Shown: positions 26,637-36,631 of the stretch, one piece after another
Position numbering within the stretch: position 1 is the stretch's first letter
How the letters are laid out: every line of letters begins with the position of its first letter
Assembly (NCBI RefSeq): GCF_025215495.1
Contig: NZ_CP104302.1
Location: 3,410,001-3,474,000, forward strand
Reading direction: 5' to 3'
Origin: Mycolicibacterium brumae
GTDB taxonomy: Bacteria; Actinomycetota; Actinomycetes; Mycobacteriales; Mycobacteriaceae
Length of the DNA stretch: 64,000 nucleotides
Program-made: the position numbers and the translations under genes
Notes under the pieces: generated by a model
The model's input: only the letters and a program-made list of their open reading frames with translations
Databases searched by the model: none
What the model was told of the DNA's origin: nothing

Positions 26637-27893
26637 CTAGTTACTGCTGAACCCGTCGGCCACGACGGCGGCCAACTCGATGAGGGCCTCCCGGGTCTGC
26701 GGGCGCAGCCGCTGCAGGTCGATCTCCGCGCCCTCTTCCAGGTGCGGGTCGAACGGCACCAGGCGCACCGCGCGGCAGCGCCGGGAGAAGTGGTCGACGA
26801 CCTTCTGCAGGTCCACCTTGCGGCTGCGCGGCCGCACCGCGTTGATGACGGTGACCGCGTTGCGGACGAGTTCCTCGTGTCCGTGCGCGTCCAGCCAGTC
26901 CAGCGTCGCCGACGCGCTGCGGGCGCCGTCGACCGATCCGGAGCTGACGATGATCAGGGTGTCGGCGTTGGCCAGCACCGCGGACATCGCCGAGTGCATC
27001 AGACCGGTGCCGCAGTCGGTGAGGACCAGGCTGTAGTAGCGCTCCAGCACCTCGAGCACCTGGGTGTAGTCGGCGTCGCTGAACGCCTCGGACACCGCCG
27101 GGTCGGCCTCCGACGCCAGCAACTCCAGCCGGCTGGGGCCCTGGGAGGTGTAGCGGCGCACATCGCTGTAGCGGGCGATGTCCGCGGCGCCGGCGATCAG
27201 ATCGCGCACGGTGGCCGGGGTTTCCAGCGCCGCCTTCTGGCTCAGCGTCCCGCGGTCGGGGTTGGCGTCGACGGCCACGACCCGGTCACCGCGGATGGAG
27301 GCGAACGTCGCGCCCAGCGTCGCGGTGATGGTGGTCTTGCCGACGCCGCCCTTGAGGCTGAGCACCGCGATGGTGTGGCAGCCGGCCAGCGGCTTGTTGA
27401 CGTGCGCGATCAGGTTGCTGTGGTGCTCGCCCGCAGCCCCTTCGCCGAGGTTCACCAGCTTGCCGGTGCCCAGGTAGACCCAGCGTCGCCAACCCTGGGT
27501 CGGCGCCGGCTTCACCTGGCGCAGCAGCGAACTGGTGGACAGGTCCGGGTAGGGGGTCTGCGGCACCACGGGGCGCACCGGGACCGGCAGCGCCGCGCCG
27601 GCCGGGGTGGGGGCCGGGCGCACCGGGGCGTTGTGGCCGAAGTGCGGACCGTAGCCGGGCTGGCCGAACGGGTCGACCGACGGCATCCCGGTGGGCGGGG
27701 CCAACTGCGCGGTGGGCCGGGTCGGGCCGGTCATCGGGTCCGGTTCGGCGAAGCGCTGCTCGGTGCGGCGCTGCTCACTACGGAAGCTGGGCTGCGGGTA
27801 GCCGCCCGAGGGTTGCCGCACCGGTTCGATCAGGCTGGTCGGGGCCTCATCCTCATCGCGGCGGCGGGGATCGGAACCCAATGAATCTGACAC
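26637..27893 (-). CDS. MinD/ParA-like ATPase with proline-rich N-terminus (Rv0530-like)
   Basis: A 418-residue protein. The first about 150 residues are proline-rich and disordered, as in mycobacterial ESX-associated ATPases. The C-terminal ATPase domain has the deviant Walker A SLKGGVGKTTITATLG, the second motif VVAVDANPDRGTLSQ, and LVLTDCGTGL in the Walker B position. MinD-like proteins act at membranes or as partners of secretion systems. The role here is not known. Start taken as GTG at 27893; a TTG at 27896 is also in frame. Confidence 0.8.
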   Translation of the reverse strand: MSDSLGSDPRRRDEDEAPTSLIEPVRQPSGGYPQPSFRSEQRRTEQRFAEPDPMTGPTRPTAQLAPPTGMPSVDPFGQPGYGPHFGHNAPVRPAPTPAGAALPVPVRPVVPQTPYPDLSTSSLLRQVKPAPTQGWRRWVYLGTGKLVNLGEGAAGEHHSNLIAHVNKPLAGCHTIAVLSLKGGVGKTTITATLGATFASIRGDRVVAVDANPDRGTLSQKAALETPATVRDLIAGAADIARYSDVRRYTSQGPSRLELLASEADPAVSEAFSDADYTQVLEVLERYYSLVLTDCGTGLMHSAMSAVLANADTLIIVSSGSVDGARSASATLDWLDAHGHEELVRNAVTVINAVRPRSRKVDLQKVVDHFSRRCRAVRLVPFDPHLEEGAEIDLQRLRPQTREALIELAAVVADGFSSN

Positions 27894-27906
27894 CAAAACT
27901 CCTCGT

Positions 27907-27937
27907 CTGCGTTTCTCGACAGCCTGCGTTTCTCGAC
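27907..27937. repeat. Short direct repeat upstream of the MinD-like gene
   Basis: CTGCGTTTCTCGAC occurs at 27907-27920 and again at 27924-27937, with a 17-base period. It lies within about 15-45 bases of the start codon in the 165-base gap to the ccsA stop. It could be an operator or a leftover duplication. Nothing else is visible in this gap. Confidence 0.4.
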
Positions 27938-28061
27938 GACGCTGCCCGGGGTATCGGCCCAGCGCTCAGCGCCGTTAACCGGAAACGGGCAACCGTGTCC
28001 GATCACACATCGCGCGGGTGGGCGCCGGTGCGTGCGCACACCGGGCGCCACTCGACATCGC

Positions 28062-29042
28062 TCAGCCCACTCCCGCGTAGGAGTGGAAGCCGACGGTGAC
28101 CAGGTTGATGAAGAACAAGTTGAAGACCATCACCACGAAGCCGGCCACGTTGATCCAGGCCGCCTTGCGGTCACGCCAACCGGCGGTGGACCGGGCGTGC
28201 AGGTAGGCGGCGTAGATCACCCAGGCGATGAAGGACACCGTCTCCTTGGGGTCCCAGCCCCAGTAGCGGCCCCAGGCCTCCTCGGCCCAGATCGCGCCGA
28301 AGATGACACCGAAGCCGAACACCGGGAACGCGAAAATCGTGGTGCGGTAGGCGATCCGGTCCAGCGCCTTCGCGTCCGGCAGCCGGGACACCAGCGCGGC
28401 CATCGGGCCTCCTGCGTCCGGTTCGGCCCACCGGGAGGTCTTGAGCAGGAACAGGATGCTGGCCACGCCGGCCACCAGGAACACCCCGGAGCCCAGGCTG
28501 ACCACCGACACGTGGATCGGCAGCCAGTAGGACTGCAGGGCGGGCATCACCGGCGCCGCGTGCGCGTACAGCCACTTGCCCGAGACGGTCAGCAGGATCA
28601 GCACCGGCAGCAGCACGAAGACCCACAGCGAGCGGTAACCGGAGCGGCGCAGCACCACCGCAGCGGCCAGCAGGCCGAACAGGCAGGTCAGGTTGATGAA
28701 CTCGTACATGTTGCCCCACGGCACCCGTGAGGTCGCCAGGCCGCGCAGCACCACGCTGACGGCCAGCAGTCCGATGCCCAGGTACACCAGGGCGACACCC
28801 GCGCGACCGGTGCGCTCTTCGACCGAGCGGGTCGGGGCCGACGCCACCACACCGGGAACCTCGGCGTCCGAGCTGACCGTCGCGCCGACGGACACCAGTT
28901 CTTTCTCGGCCGCCTTGCGGCTGCGGCTATAGGCCAATTCGATGGCCAGCGCCAGCAGCGCCAGGGTCAGGACCAGCACCGACGAGGTGAACGCCCAGTC
29001 GGAGTAGCGGGACAACCCGATATCGACGTGCTCGCTGTTCAT
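28062..29042 (-). CDS. ccsA: Cytochrome c maturation protein (heme-handling, System II CcsA/ResC)
   Basis: A 326-residue polytopic protein with the heme-binding WWD-type segment WAEEAWGRYWGWDPKETVSF and conserved histidines nearby (LPIHVSVVSLGSG, YLHARSTAGW). With ResB it ferries heme outward and attaches it to apocytochrome c. The N-terminus has a helix (SVLVLTLALLALAIELAYS) followed by a charged cytoplasmic loop. The ATG overlaps the resB stop as ATGA, so the operon is coupled. Equivalent to Rv0529. Confidence 0.93.
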   Translation of the reverse strand: MNSEHVDIGLSRYSDWAFTSSVLVLTLALLALAIELAYSRSRKAAEKELVSVGATVSSDAEVPGVVASAPTRSVEERTGRAGVALVYLGIGLLAVSVVLRGLATSRVPWGNMYEFINLTCLFGLLAAAVVLRRSGYRSLWVFVLLPVLILLTVSGKWLYAHAAPVMPALQSYWLPIHVSVVSLGSGVFLVAGVASILFLLKTSRWAEPDAGGPMAALVSRLPDAKALDRIAYRTTIFAFPVFGFGVIFGAIWAEEAWGRYWGWDPKETVSFIAWVIYAAYLHARSTAGWRDRKAAWINVAGFVVMVFNLFFINLVTVGFHSYAGVG

Positions 29043-30688
29043 CGACCTTCCTTATGTCCTGCTGACCCGGAATCGAGCAATCGGGAGGCCAATCGCTCGA
29101 ACTCGTCGCCCCAACCGGAGTTGTCGGTGCGCGCCAGGCCGCCAAGCTCGACGTTCACGGTACCCGCCACACCGGCGGGCTCAATCCGCGCCCACACCCG
29201 GCGGCTGCGCACCACCAGCGACACCAGCAGCCCGCCCATCATGGTCATCGAGAAGATCAGCACCCAGATCTGCGCCGGGTCGTGGCTGACCTGCAGGTTC
29301 ACAAACGGGGTGACGTCGGTGAACGCGACGACCGTGCCGTCGTCCAGGCGCACCGACTCCCCTAGCGACAGGTTGGTCCGCTTCTCCCGCTTCAGCCGGT
29401 CCTGCGCCATCATCGAGTGGTCCAGGGCGAAGATCGACTGCGGCCGGCCGGTGTCCAGGCCGGTGTCGCCGCGGTAGATGTCGATGGCCACCGCCGGGTC
29501 ACGCAGCTCCGGGTAGCTGGAGGACAGCAGGGTGGCGGCGCCGCCCTCCTCACCGCTGGTGAGTTGTTGGGTCGGTGCCAGCAGACCCTGAATGGCGATC
29601 TGGTTCTTCCGGCGCTCCATCGCGTCCGGGTAGGCGCCGGCGGGCGGGTCGATCCGGATCGCGCCGGAGGACAGCAGCGTGTTCAGGTCGTCGGGCCGCC
29701 ACTGGATGGTCTGGCTGCGCACCTGTCCGTCCGGGAAGGTGACGGTGAACGTCGGCGCGTAACCGTGGCCCTGCAGGTAGACGCGGTCGCCGGCGACCCG
29801 CAGCGGGTGGTTGACCTCCAGCCGGTAGTCCCGCCAGATGTCATCGGTCAGATCGGCGCCGGCCTGGTAGCGGATGTCCGCGGCGAACGACAGCGCCTGC
29901 CCGCTGGGCAGGTAGTCGGCGTCGAAGCCGTCGACCTGGACGCACATCGGGTAGAGCGAGGTGCCGTCGACAGTGTTTCCGGCGCGGAACGAGTCGAACG
30001 CCGACGGGGACGCGGTGCAGAATCCGGGGCCGCCGTCGGCGATGACGATGACGTTGCCCTCGTAACCGAACAGCTTTCCGGCGGCGACGGCGGCGAGCAG
30101 GCCCAGCAGCGAGAAGTGGAACACCAGGTTGCCGAACTCACGCAGGTAGCCCTTTTCCGCGGACACCGTGACGCCGGCGCCGTCCGGGCGGGTGATGGTG
30201 CGCCAGCCGCGCAGTTTGGCGGTGATTCCCGCGGCGACGCTTTCCGGGTCGCCGACGGCGCAGCCCTCGGCGTGCTTGGGCAGTCGGCCGAGGTTGCGCG
30301 GAGCCTTGGTGGGGACCGCCCGCATGGATCGGATGTGGTCGATGATCCGCGGGGTCAGGCAGCCGATCAGCGAGATGACCAGCAGGACGTAGATGGCGGT
30401 GAACCAGAAGCTGGAGAACACGTCGAACATCTGCAGCCGGTCCAGCCACGGCCCGATCGTCGGGTGTTGGACGAGGTACTCGTCGACCTTGCCGGCGTTC
30501 AGCGAGCGCTGCGGGATCAGCGCACCCGGCACCGCGCCGAGGGCCAGCAGGAACAGCAGCACCAGCGCGGTGCCCATGGAGGTCAGCGCGCGCCAGGTGT
30601 TGCGGATCAGAGCGAGCGGCGAGCGGCGGGCTTTGGTCCGCTCCGGGGGCTCGTCGGTCGTCTCCACCGTCTGCTCAGTCACGCTCAC
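29039..30688 (-). CDS. resB: Cytochrome c maturation protein ResB (CcsB)
   Basis: A 549-residue membrane protein, about the length of Rv0528. Helices include TALVLLFLLALGAVPGALIP near the N-terminus, FTAIYVLLVISLIGCLTPRI, VFHFSLLGLLAAVAAGKLFG and a C-terminal helix VLIFSMTMMGGLLVSLVVRS, around a large extracytoplasmic domain. It partners CcsA in System II heme attachment. The GTG start at 30688 overlaps the ccdA stop by GTGA. The longer open frame upstream is ccdA in another frame. Confidence 0.92.
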   Translation of the reverse strand: MSVTEQTVETTDEPPERTKARRSPLALIRNTWRALTSMGTALVLLFLLALGAVPGALIPQRSLNAGKVDEYLVQHPTIGPWLDRLQMFDVFSSFWFTAIYVLLVISLIGCLTPRIIDHIRSMRAVPTKAPRNLGRLPKHAEGCAVGDPESVAAGITAKLRGWRTITRPDGAGVTVSAEKGYLREFGNLVFHFSLLGLLAAVAAGKLFGYEGNVIVIADGGPGFCTASPSAFDSFRAGNTVDGTSLYPMCVQVDGFDADYLPSGQALSFAADIRYQAGADLTDDIWRDYRLEVNHPLRVAGDRVYLQGHGYAPTFTVTFPDGQVRSQTIQWRPDDLNTLLSSGAIRIDPPAGAYPDAMERRKNQIAIQGLLAPTQQLTSGEEGGAATLLSSSYPELRDPAVAIDIYRGDTGLDTGRPQSIFALDHSMMAQDRLKREKRTNLSLGESVRLDDGTVVAFTDVTPFVNLQVSHDPAQIWVLIFSMTMMGGLLVSLVVRSRRVWARIEPAGVAGTVNVELGGLARTDNSGWGDEFERLASRLLDSGSAGHKEGR

Positions 30689-31464
30689 AGGGGCAACCTC
30701 ACGTCGCTGACGAACGCGTCGCGGACCCAGCCGACGAATTCGTTCCAGGCCCCCGACAGCAGCGCGACCCCGACCAGGATCATCAGCACCCCGCCAACGA
30801 TCTGGATGGTCCGGGTGTGCCGGCGCAGCCAGCCCATCCCGGACACCGCCCAGCCGGAGCCCAGCGCCAACGCCACGAACGGCAGGCCCAGGCCCAGGCA
30901 GTACGCGATGACCAGGGCGACGCCGCGGCTGACGGTGGCCCCATCGGTCGCCGACGCGACGGTGATGACCCCGGTCAGCGTCGGGCCCAGGCACGGCGTC
31001 CAGCCCAGCCCGAACACCGCGCCCAGCAGCGGCGCGCCGGCCAGCGTGGACACCCGCCGCGGGGTGAACCGGACCTGCCGCTGCAGCGCCGGGACGAACC
31101 CGATGAACACCAGGCCCATCAGGATGGTCAGCACACCGCCGATGCGTTGCAGCAGCACCTGGTTGGTGATCAAGGTGGTGGTCATGCCGAGCACAGCGAC
31201 GGTGCCCAGCACGAACACGGTGGTGAAACCGGCCACGAACAGCAGCGCCGCGCCGGCCAGCCGCAGCGCCTCGGAGCGACGGGTGAGCACCCGGGCGCCG
31301 GGGGTGTTCTCGTCGACGCCGACGACCGCGGCCAGATACGACAGGTACCCGGGCACCAGCGGCACCACGCACGGCGAGGCGAACGAGATCAATCCGGCCA
31401 GCACGCAAACCCCGAGCGCCAGCAGCAGCGGCCCGTTGACGGCGATCTCGGTGGCTCCGGTCAC
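30685..31464 (-). CDS. ccdA: Thiol:disulfide transporter CcdA
   Basis: A 259-residue protein of six transmembrane helices that passes reducing power from thioredoxin to extracytoplasmic thiol proteins for cytochrome c maturation. The two redox cysteines are in ISFASPCVVPLVPGYL and FGLGWTPCLGPTLTG. Start GTG at 31464, overlapping the preceding gene's stop by GTGA. It lies between the TlpA-like gene and resB, giving a complete operon. Confidence 0.94.
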   Translation of the reverse strand: MTGATEIAVNGPLLLALGVCVLAGLISFASPCVVPLVPGYLSYLAAVVGVDENTPGARVLTRRSEALRLAGAALLFVAGFTTVFVLGTVAVLGMTTTLITNQVLLQRIGGVLTILMGLVFIGFVPALQRQVRFTPRRVSTLAGAPLLGAVFGLGWTPCLGPTLTGVITVASATDGATVSRGVALVIAYCLGLGLPFVALALGSGWAVSGMGWLRRHTRTIQIVGGVLMILVGVALLSGAWNEFVGWVRDAFVSDVRLPL

Positions 31465-32099
31465 GGCGCGCCCTCGGCGGTCGCGCCCTCGGCGGGTTCG
31501 TCGGCCAGTCGCTGGACGACGGGCAGCAGGTCGCTGGCCAGCAGTTCGCGTAGGAACACCGCGGCCACCCGGTGCTGACGGTCCAGCACGATGGTCGCCG
31601 GGACGGTGGTGGTCGGGTATTTGCCGCCGAACGCGATCAGGGTGCGCAGCGCCGGGTCGTAGATCGACGGGAAGGTGATGCCGCGGTCGGTGATGAAGTC
31701 GACGGCCGCGTCGCGGTTGTAATCGCGGACGTTGATGCCGAGCACGGTGACGCCCTGGTCGCGGGTCTGCTCGTAGACCTGTTGCAGGTCGCTGATCTCG
31801 GTGCGGCACGGGGCGCACCACTGACCCCACACGTTGAGCACGATCACCTGTTCGGGGAAGTCGTCGACGCCGATGGTGGTCTCGGGATCCATCAGGTCGG
31901 GCCCGGAGATCTTCCCGGGCTTGCCGCGGTCGGCCGGCGGGTCGTAGAAGATGTCGGTCTTGCCGCCGGGGGCGACGAACTCGAAGGTGCCGCCGGTGAC
32001 GACGGCGTCATCGCCGGTGGCGCAACCGGTCACCAGCAGCGCCGCGGCCGCCAGCGCCGCCTGCAGTCGGCGCGCCGTCGACCCGAACCTGCCGCTCAC
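31461..32099 (-). CDS. TlpA/ResA-like thiol-disulfide oxidoreductase, lipoprotein
   Basis: The 212-residue product begins with a signal and lipobox (ALAAAALLVTGCATG). Its thioredoxin fold has the active site VWGQWCAPCRTE and the cis-proline region KYPTTTVPATIVLD. It probably keeps apocytochrome c heme-binding cysteines reduced, taking electrons from CcdA. The start is GTG at 32099, where the overlap with the phosphatase stop is GTGA. Equivalent to Rv0526. Confidence 0.9.
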   Translation of the reverse strand: MSGRFGSTARRLQAALAAAALLVTGCATGDDAVVTGGTFEFVAPGGKTDIFYDPPADRGKPGKISGPDLMDPETTIGVDDFPEQVIVLNVWGQWCAPCRTEISDLQQVYEQTRDQGVTVLGINVRDYNRDAAVDFITDRGITFPSIYDPALRTLIAFGGKYPTTTVPATIVLDRQHRVAAVFLRELLASDLLPVVQRLADEPAEGATAEGAP

Positions 32100-32696
32100 C
32101 GACCGGCCGGCTCCGCATATCCCCAGCCGACCAGGGTGTCGCCGTCGTAGGCGAAGGTGGTCAGTGAGGCCAGGTTGCACTGCCGGTGCGTCGGGAAGTG
32201 CGCCAGCCGGGATCCGGTCAGGGCGCGGCGCAGCGTTTCCACCGGCAGTTGGTGGCTGACGCACACCGCTTCGTGCCCGACGGCGGCCTGGCGCGCCCGG
32301 TCGACGGCGGCCATCATGCGGGCCGCGATCTGCCGGTACGGCTCACCCCAGGATGGGGTGATCGGGTCGCGCAGGTGCTTCCAGTTCCGCGGGTCGCGCA
32401 GCGCGCCGTCCCCCGGGGACACCCGCTGGCCCTCGAAGATGTTCTCCGATTCGATCAGCTCGTCGTCGGTGTGGATGGTCAGCCCGTGCTCGGCGGCGAT
32501 CGGCGCGGCGGTCTCCTGGGCCCGCTGCAGCGGCGACGCGACGATGTAGGTGATGTCGTTTTTGGCCAGCCATTTCGCGACGGCCTGCGCCTGGGCCTGG
32601 CCGCGGTCGGACAACCGATAGCCGGGCAGCCGGCCGTAGAGGATCTTCTCCGGGTTGTGCACCTCGCCGTGGCGCATCACGTGCACCAGCGTCTTC

Positions 32697-32704
<8 letters not shown>
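32096..32704 (-). CDS. Histidine phosphatase (phosphoglycerate-mutase-like)
   Basis: A 202-residue member of the histidine phosphatase superfamily. The catalytic motif is [12 protein letters not shown] near the N-terminus, with the second arginine/glutamate region [14 protein letters not shown] and the second histidine in [15 protein letters not shown] small phosphorylated metabolite is the likely target. It overlaps hemL by eight bases and the TlpA-like gene by four, so it is part of the hemL-cytochrome c operon (Rv0525-like). ATG start at 32704. Confidence 0.87.
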
Positions 32705-34013
<1,309 letters not shown>

Positions 34014-34049
34014 CCCTTCAGTCTTACAGGCGCTCCGGCGCGGTCCTAA

Positions 34050-34991
34050 TCAGAGGGTCGGGTCGCCCACCTGCGGGGCGGCGGGGGTTTCGCCCCCGGG
34101 CGCCGGGGAGTGGGTGGGCCCGGGCGCATGCGTGGTTTCGGCGGTGTGGGCGTTCAGCCAGGCGACGCCGTCACGGGCGGAACGCTTGAGCGCCGAGCGC
34201 TCCCCCAGGTAGACCGCGCCCCAGCCGAGGCCGGGAATCATCGACAGGTAGCGGTAGCGCTTGGTCGGCTTGTGCCGCTTGCCGGTCTCGTCGAAGACCG
34301 CCCGCAGGATGCCGGCCAGCTGCCACAGCGTGCGGGTGACCACCACCGGCATGGAGGACTTGATCGCCTCCAGCGGGGCGAAGCCCTTCGGCGCGGTCTC
34401 CGGCAGCGGGCCCGGATCGGGATGGTCGTCGCAATCGAAGTCCGGCGGCAACTGTCGTCGGCACAGCACCTCGGCCAGCAGTCGCACCTGTTCGCGGTGG
34501 TCGGTGACGCCGTACTCGCGGGCCACCGCGCACAGCACGATGGCCTGGTTGACGAAGCCGGTGATGTCGCTGATCGGCAGCAGCCGGTTCAGCCAGCCGA
34601 ACGCGCCCGGGGAGGCGACCGCGACGGTGTCCAGACCGCCGACCCGGTTCACCCACCAGGACACCCGCTGGTCGCGACTCATCCGCTCCCAGGCCGCGGT
34701 GCCGGGCAGTTCGACGGCGTTGGCCAGGTGCGCGCCGGCGTTCATGGCGCGGTTGGCGTTGCTCGGCGCGCGCCCGGCCTCCTTGCGGCGCCGGCGCACC
34801 CGGAAGCGGCGGATCCGGTCGCCGATGCCGCGGGCGGGCCGCAGCAGCCGGTGAGTGCGGGCGCGCAGCCCGGTGACGTCGGTTTCGCTCAGCAGGTCCA
34901 GCAGCGGGTCGATGACGGCGACGGCTTTGCTCAGCCCGTCGGCCACGTCGGCGTCGCTGAGGGTGGCGTGCGGTTTCGGCAGGATGCCCAT
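34050..34991 (-). CDS. Conserved hypothetical protein
   Basis: A 313-residue protein I do not recognise as a named family. Features: a basic patch at about residues 50-75 (RIRRFRVRRRRKEAGR), a well-ordered-looking centre (SWWVNRVGGLDTVAVASPGAFGW, LLPISDITGFVNQAIVLCAV), and a proline-rich tail (GPTHSPAPGGETPAAPQ). No signal peptide or strong transmembrane helix is seen; a moderately hydrophobic stretch runs through the centre. It is upstream of hemL on the same strand with a 36-base gap. ATG at 34991. Confidence 0.6.
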   Translation of the reverse strand: MGILPKPHATLSDADVADGLSKAVAVIDPLLDLLSETDVTGLRARTHRLLRPARGIGDRIRRFRVRRRRKEAGRAPSNANRAMNAGAHLANAVELPGTAAWERMSRDQRVSWWVNRVGGLDTVAVASPGAFGWLNRLLPISDITGFVNQAIVLCAVAREYGVTDHREQVRLLAEVLCRRQLPPDFDCDDHPDPGPLPETAPKGFAPLEAIKSSMPVVVTRTLWQLAGILRAVFDETGKRHKPTKRYRYLSMIPGLGWGAVYLGERSALKRSARDGVAWLNAHTAETTHAPGPTHSPAPGGETPAAPQVGDPTL

Positions 34992-35058
34992 GGCGTTGAT
35001 TGTGGCCTATCGGCGCGCTGAGCCGGGGCCAGAGCCGTCGAACCCGTCGGCGAGGGAA

Positions 35059-35120
35059 CACTTTTCGCACGAAGTGCCAGTTCTGGCACGCCAACCCCAG
35101 GAACGCGCGTGCGAAAAGTG
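35059..35120. repeat. Nested inverted repeat in the intergenic region
   Basis: CACTTTTCGCACG (35059-35071) is repeated in perfect inverted form as CGTGCGAAAAGTG (35108-35120), 13 of 13 bases. Between them a second perfect inverted repeat, GTGCCAG-TT-CTGGCAC (35074-35089), is nested. A transcript from either strand could fold into a branched hairpin. It lies in the 194-bp divergent gap between the hypothetical gene (34050-34991) and the deazaflavin gene at 35186. Nothing else was recognised there. Confidence 0.7.
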
Positions 35121-35185
35121 GTCCGTCGCGGGGATGTGCGCACTCCGACCTGTACAGAACCGAGCGGTCGCGCGATGATCGGAGG

Positions 35186-35569
35186 ATGCGACTTCCTCAG
35201 CGGCTGGCCCGGTTCAACCGGCACGTCACCAATCCGATCCAGCGCCTTTGGGCGGGCAAGGCCCCGACATTCGGGATCCTGGAGCACGTCGGGCGCAAAT
35301 CGGGCAAGACCTATCGCACCCCGTTGACCGTATTCGGCACCGACGACGGCGTGGCGATCCTGCTGACCTACGGTCCGAACCGGGACTGGCTGAAGAACAT
35401 CACCGCGGACGGCGGCGGGTTGATGATCCGCCGCGGCAAAACCTTCCGGGTGACCGATCCGAAGGTGATGAGCAAGGAGCAGGCCGCGCCCTACATCACC
35501 GGCCCGATGCGACTGGTGTTCCCGCGGCTTCCGTTCGAGCAGGCGGTCGTGCTCAAGCGCGCCAACTGA
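35186..35569 (+). CDS. Deazaflavin-dependent nitroreductase-family protein, second locus
   Basis: A 127-residue split-barrel protein of the same broad family as 9769-10227. The typical N-terminus RFNRHVTNPIQRLWAG is followed by FGILEHVGRKSGKTYRTPL, a F420-family signature, and YGPNRDWLKNITADGG. Its substrate is unknown. ATG at 35186 is close behind GGAGG. Its 3' end overlaps the convergent PNPOx-like gene by 17 bases. Confidence 0.8.
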   Translation: MRLPQRLARFNRHVTNPIQRLWAGKAPTFGILEHVGRKSGKTYRTPLTVFGTDDGVAILLTYGPNRDWLKNITADGGGLMIRRGKTFRVTDPKVMSKEQAAPYITGPMRLVFPRLPFEQAVVLKRAN

Positions 35570-36032
35570 GCGGCTGGGCCTGGCCCAGCAGCACCGCGGC
35601 CGGGGCCACCCGCAGCCGGTAGGGCCGCAGCCGCCAGCCGGCGAAGCTCTCCGAGGTCGGGCCGTCGGCCCACTGCGGGATGATCGCCGGGTCGTAGCCG
35701 ACCGGGGCCGGCGCGGTGGCGAACCGCTCCCACAGCGCGGCGCGGCCGGCGTCGTCGAAGACCCACTCGACCTCGCAGTCGGCGAGGCAGGTGTCCTGGT
35801 CGGGATGCCAGTAGTTCGCCGAGAGCTGCGGGTGGGCGGCGATGTGCGCGCGCTTGAGCGGCGAGGCCCACACCGCGATCCAGCCGGTCAGTTCGGCGCC
35901 GTCCCATTCCCAGATCGGGTGCAGCACCCGGCTGGTGGGGCGGCCGGCGTCGTCGACGGTGGCCACCGAGGCCCACACGATGCGGTGCGCCATCTCGACG
36001 AAGGCGGGGGCGACGGTCTGCAGTTCGGTCAT
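35553..36032 (-). CDS. Pyridoxamine 5'-phosphate oxidase-family protein
   Basis: A 159-residue flavin/F420-type split barrel. It shows MAHRIVWASVATVDDAGRPTSR at the start and LKRAHIAAHPQLSANYWHPDQD in the middle, both typical of PNPOx-like proteins. Cofactor and substrate are unknown; F420 is as likely as FMN in mycobacteria. ATG at 36032. It is nine bases upstream of the TetR gene's stop on the same strand, so these may share a transcript. Confidence 0.8.
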   Translation of the reverse strand: MTELQTVAPAFVEMAHRIVWASVATVDDAGRPTSRVLHPIWEWDGAELTGWIAVWASPLKRAHIAAHPQLSANYWHPDQDTCLADCEVEWVFDDAGRAALWERFATAPAPVGYDPAIIPQWADGPTSESFAGWRLRPYRLRVAPAAVLLGQAQPLSWRA

Positions 36033-36040
36033 ATCTGCCT

Positions 36041-36631
36041 TTATACGGTGGCGGCGCGCAGCGCCGCGGGCACGCTGGGCAGGAACTCCGCGGCGGCGAA
36101 CGCGCGGATGTCCTCAATGGTGTCCAGCGGGCGCAGGCCCGGCAGCAGCAGCGCCATCAGCGCGTACCGCAGGATGGCGTCGGCGAGTTCGTTGACCGTC
36201 CGCGGCCCCACTTTCGCGGCGAAGCCGGTCGGGAACACCCGCTGCAGGGCGGCGGTGACCCGGGTGAGCGCCGCCCCGTAGTGCTGGTGGGCCAGTTCCA
36301 GCGCCAACGCGGGCTCGTCGGTGATCAGCCGGTTCAGCACTCGGTGGTCGCGGAACTTGACGATCGCGACGGTGAACGCTTCGACGTAGATGTTGGATTG
36401 CGGCCCGAGGGCGTTGATGTGTTCGGCGATCTCGGCGAACAGTTCGTCGTTCTCCCGGTCCATCACCGCGGCGATCAGTTCGTCGCGGCCGGCGAACCGG
36501 CGGTAGATGGTGGTGCGGCTGACCCCGGCGCGTCGGGCCACATCGTCGAGCGCCACCCGGCGGAAGCCGTGCGCGGAGAACTCGGCGAGGGCGGCGTCCA
36601 GGATGGCCCCGGTCGTCGCGTCGGCGGCTAT
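36041..36631 (-). CDS. TetR-family regulator, probable ATA start
   Basis: The 196-residue product has the TetR helix-turn-helix [20 protein letters not shown] with [20 protein letters not shown]. No ATG, GTG or TTG lies in frame between the HTH and the upstream gene. The likely start is ATA at 36631-36629, which overlaps the upstream TAG stop as ATAG, the same geometry as ATGA overlaps. This gives [15 protein letters not shown]. It probably represses the DUF2236 gene and itself through the palindrome at 37520-37538. A lost ATG from mutation is the alternative. Confidence 0.7.
   Translation of the reverse strand: MAADATTGAILDAALAEFSAHGFRRVALDDVARRAGVSRTTIYRRFAGRDELIAAVMDRENDELFAEIAEHINALGPQSNIYVEAFTVAIVKFRDHRVLNRLITDEPALALELAHQHYGAALTRVTAALQRVFPTGFAAKVGPRTVNELADAILRYALMALLLPGLRPLDTIEDIRAFAAAEFLPSVPAALRAATV

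Noticed and set aside
29417..31678. A 753-codon frame antisense to resB and ccdA
   Set aside because: Same reason: low-complexity shadow; the minus-strand genes have clear motifs.
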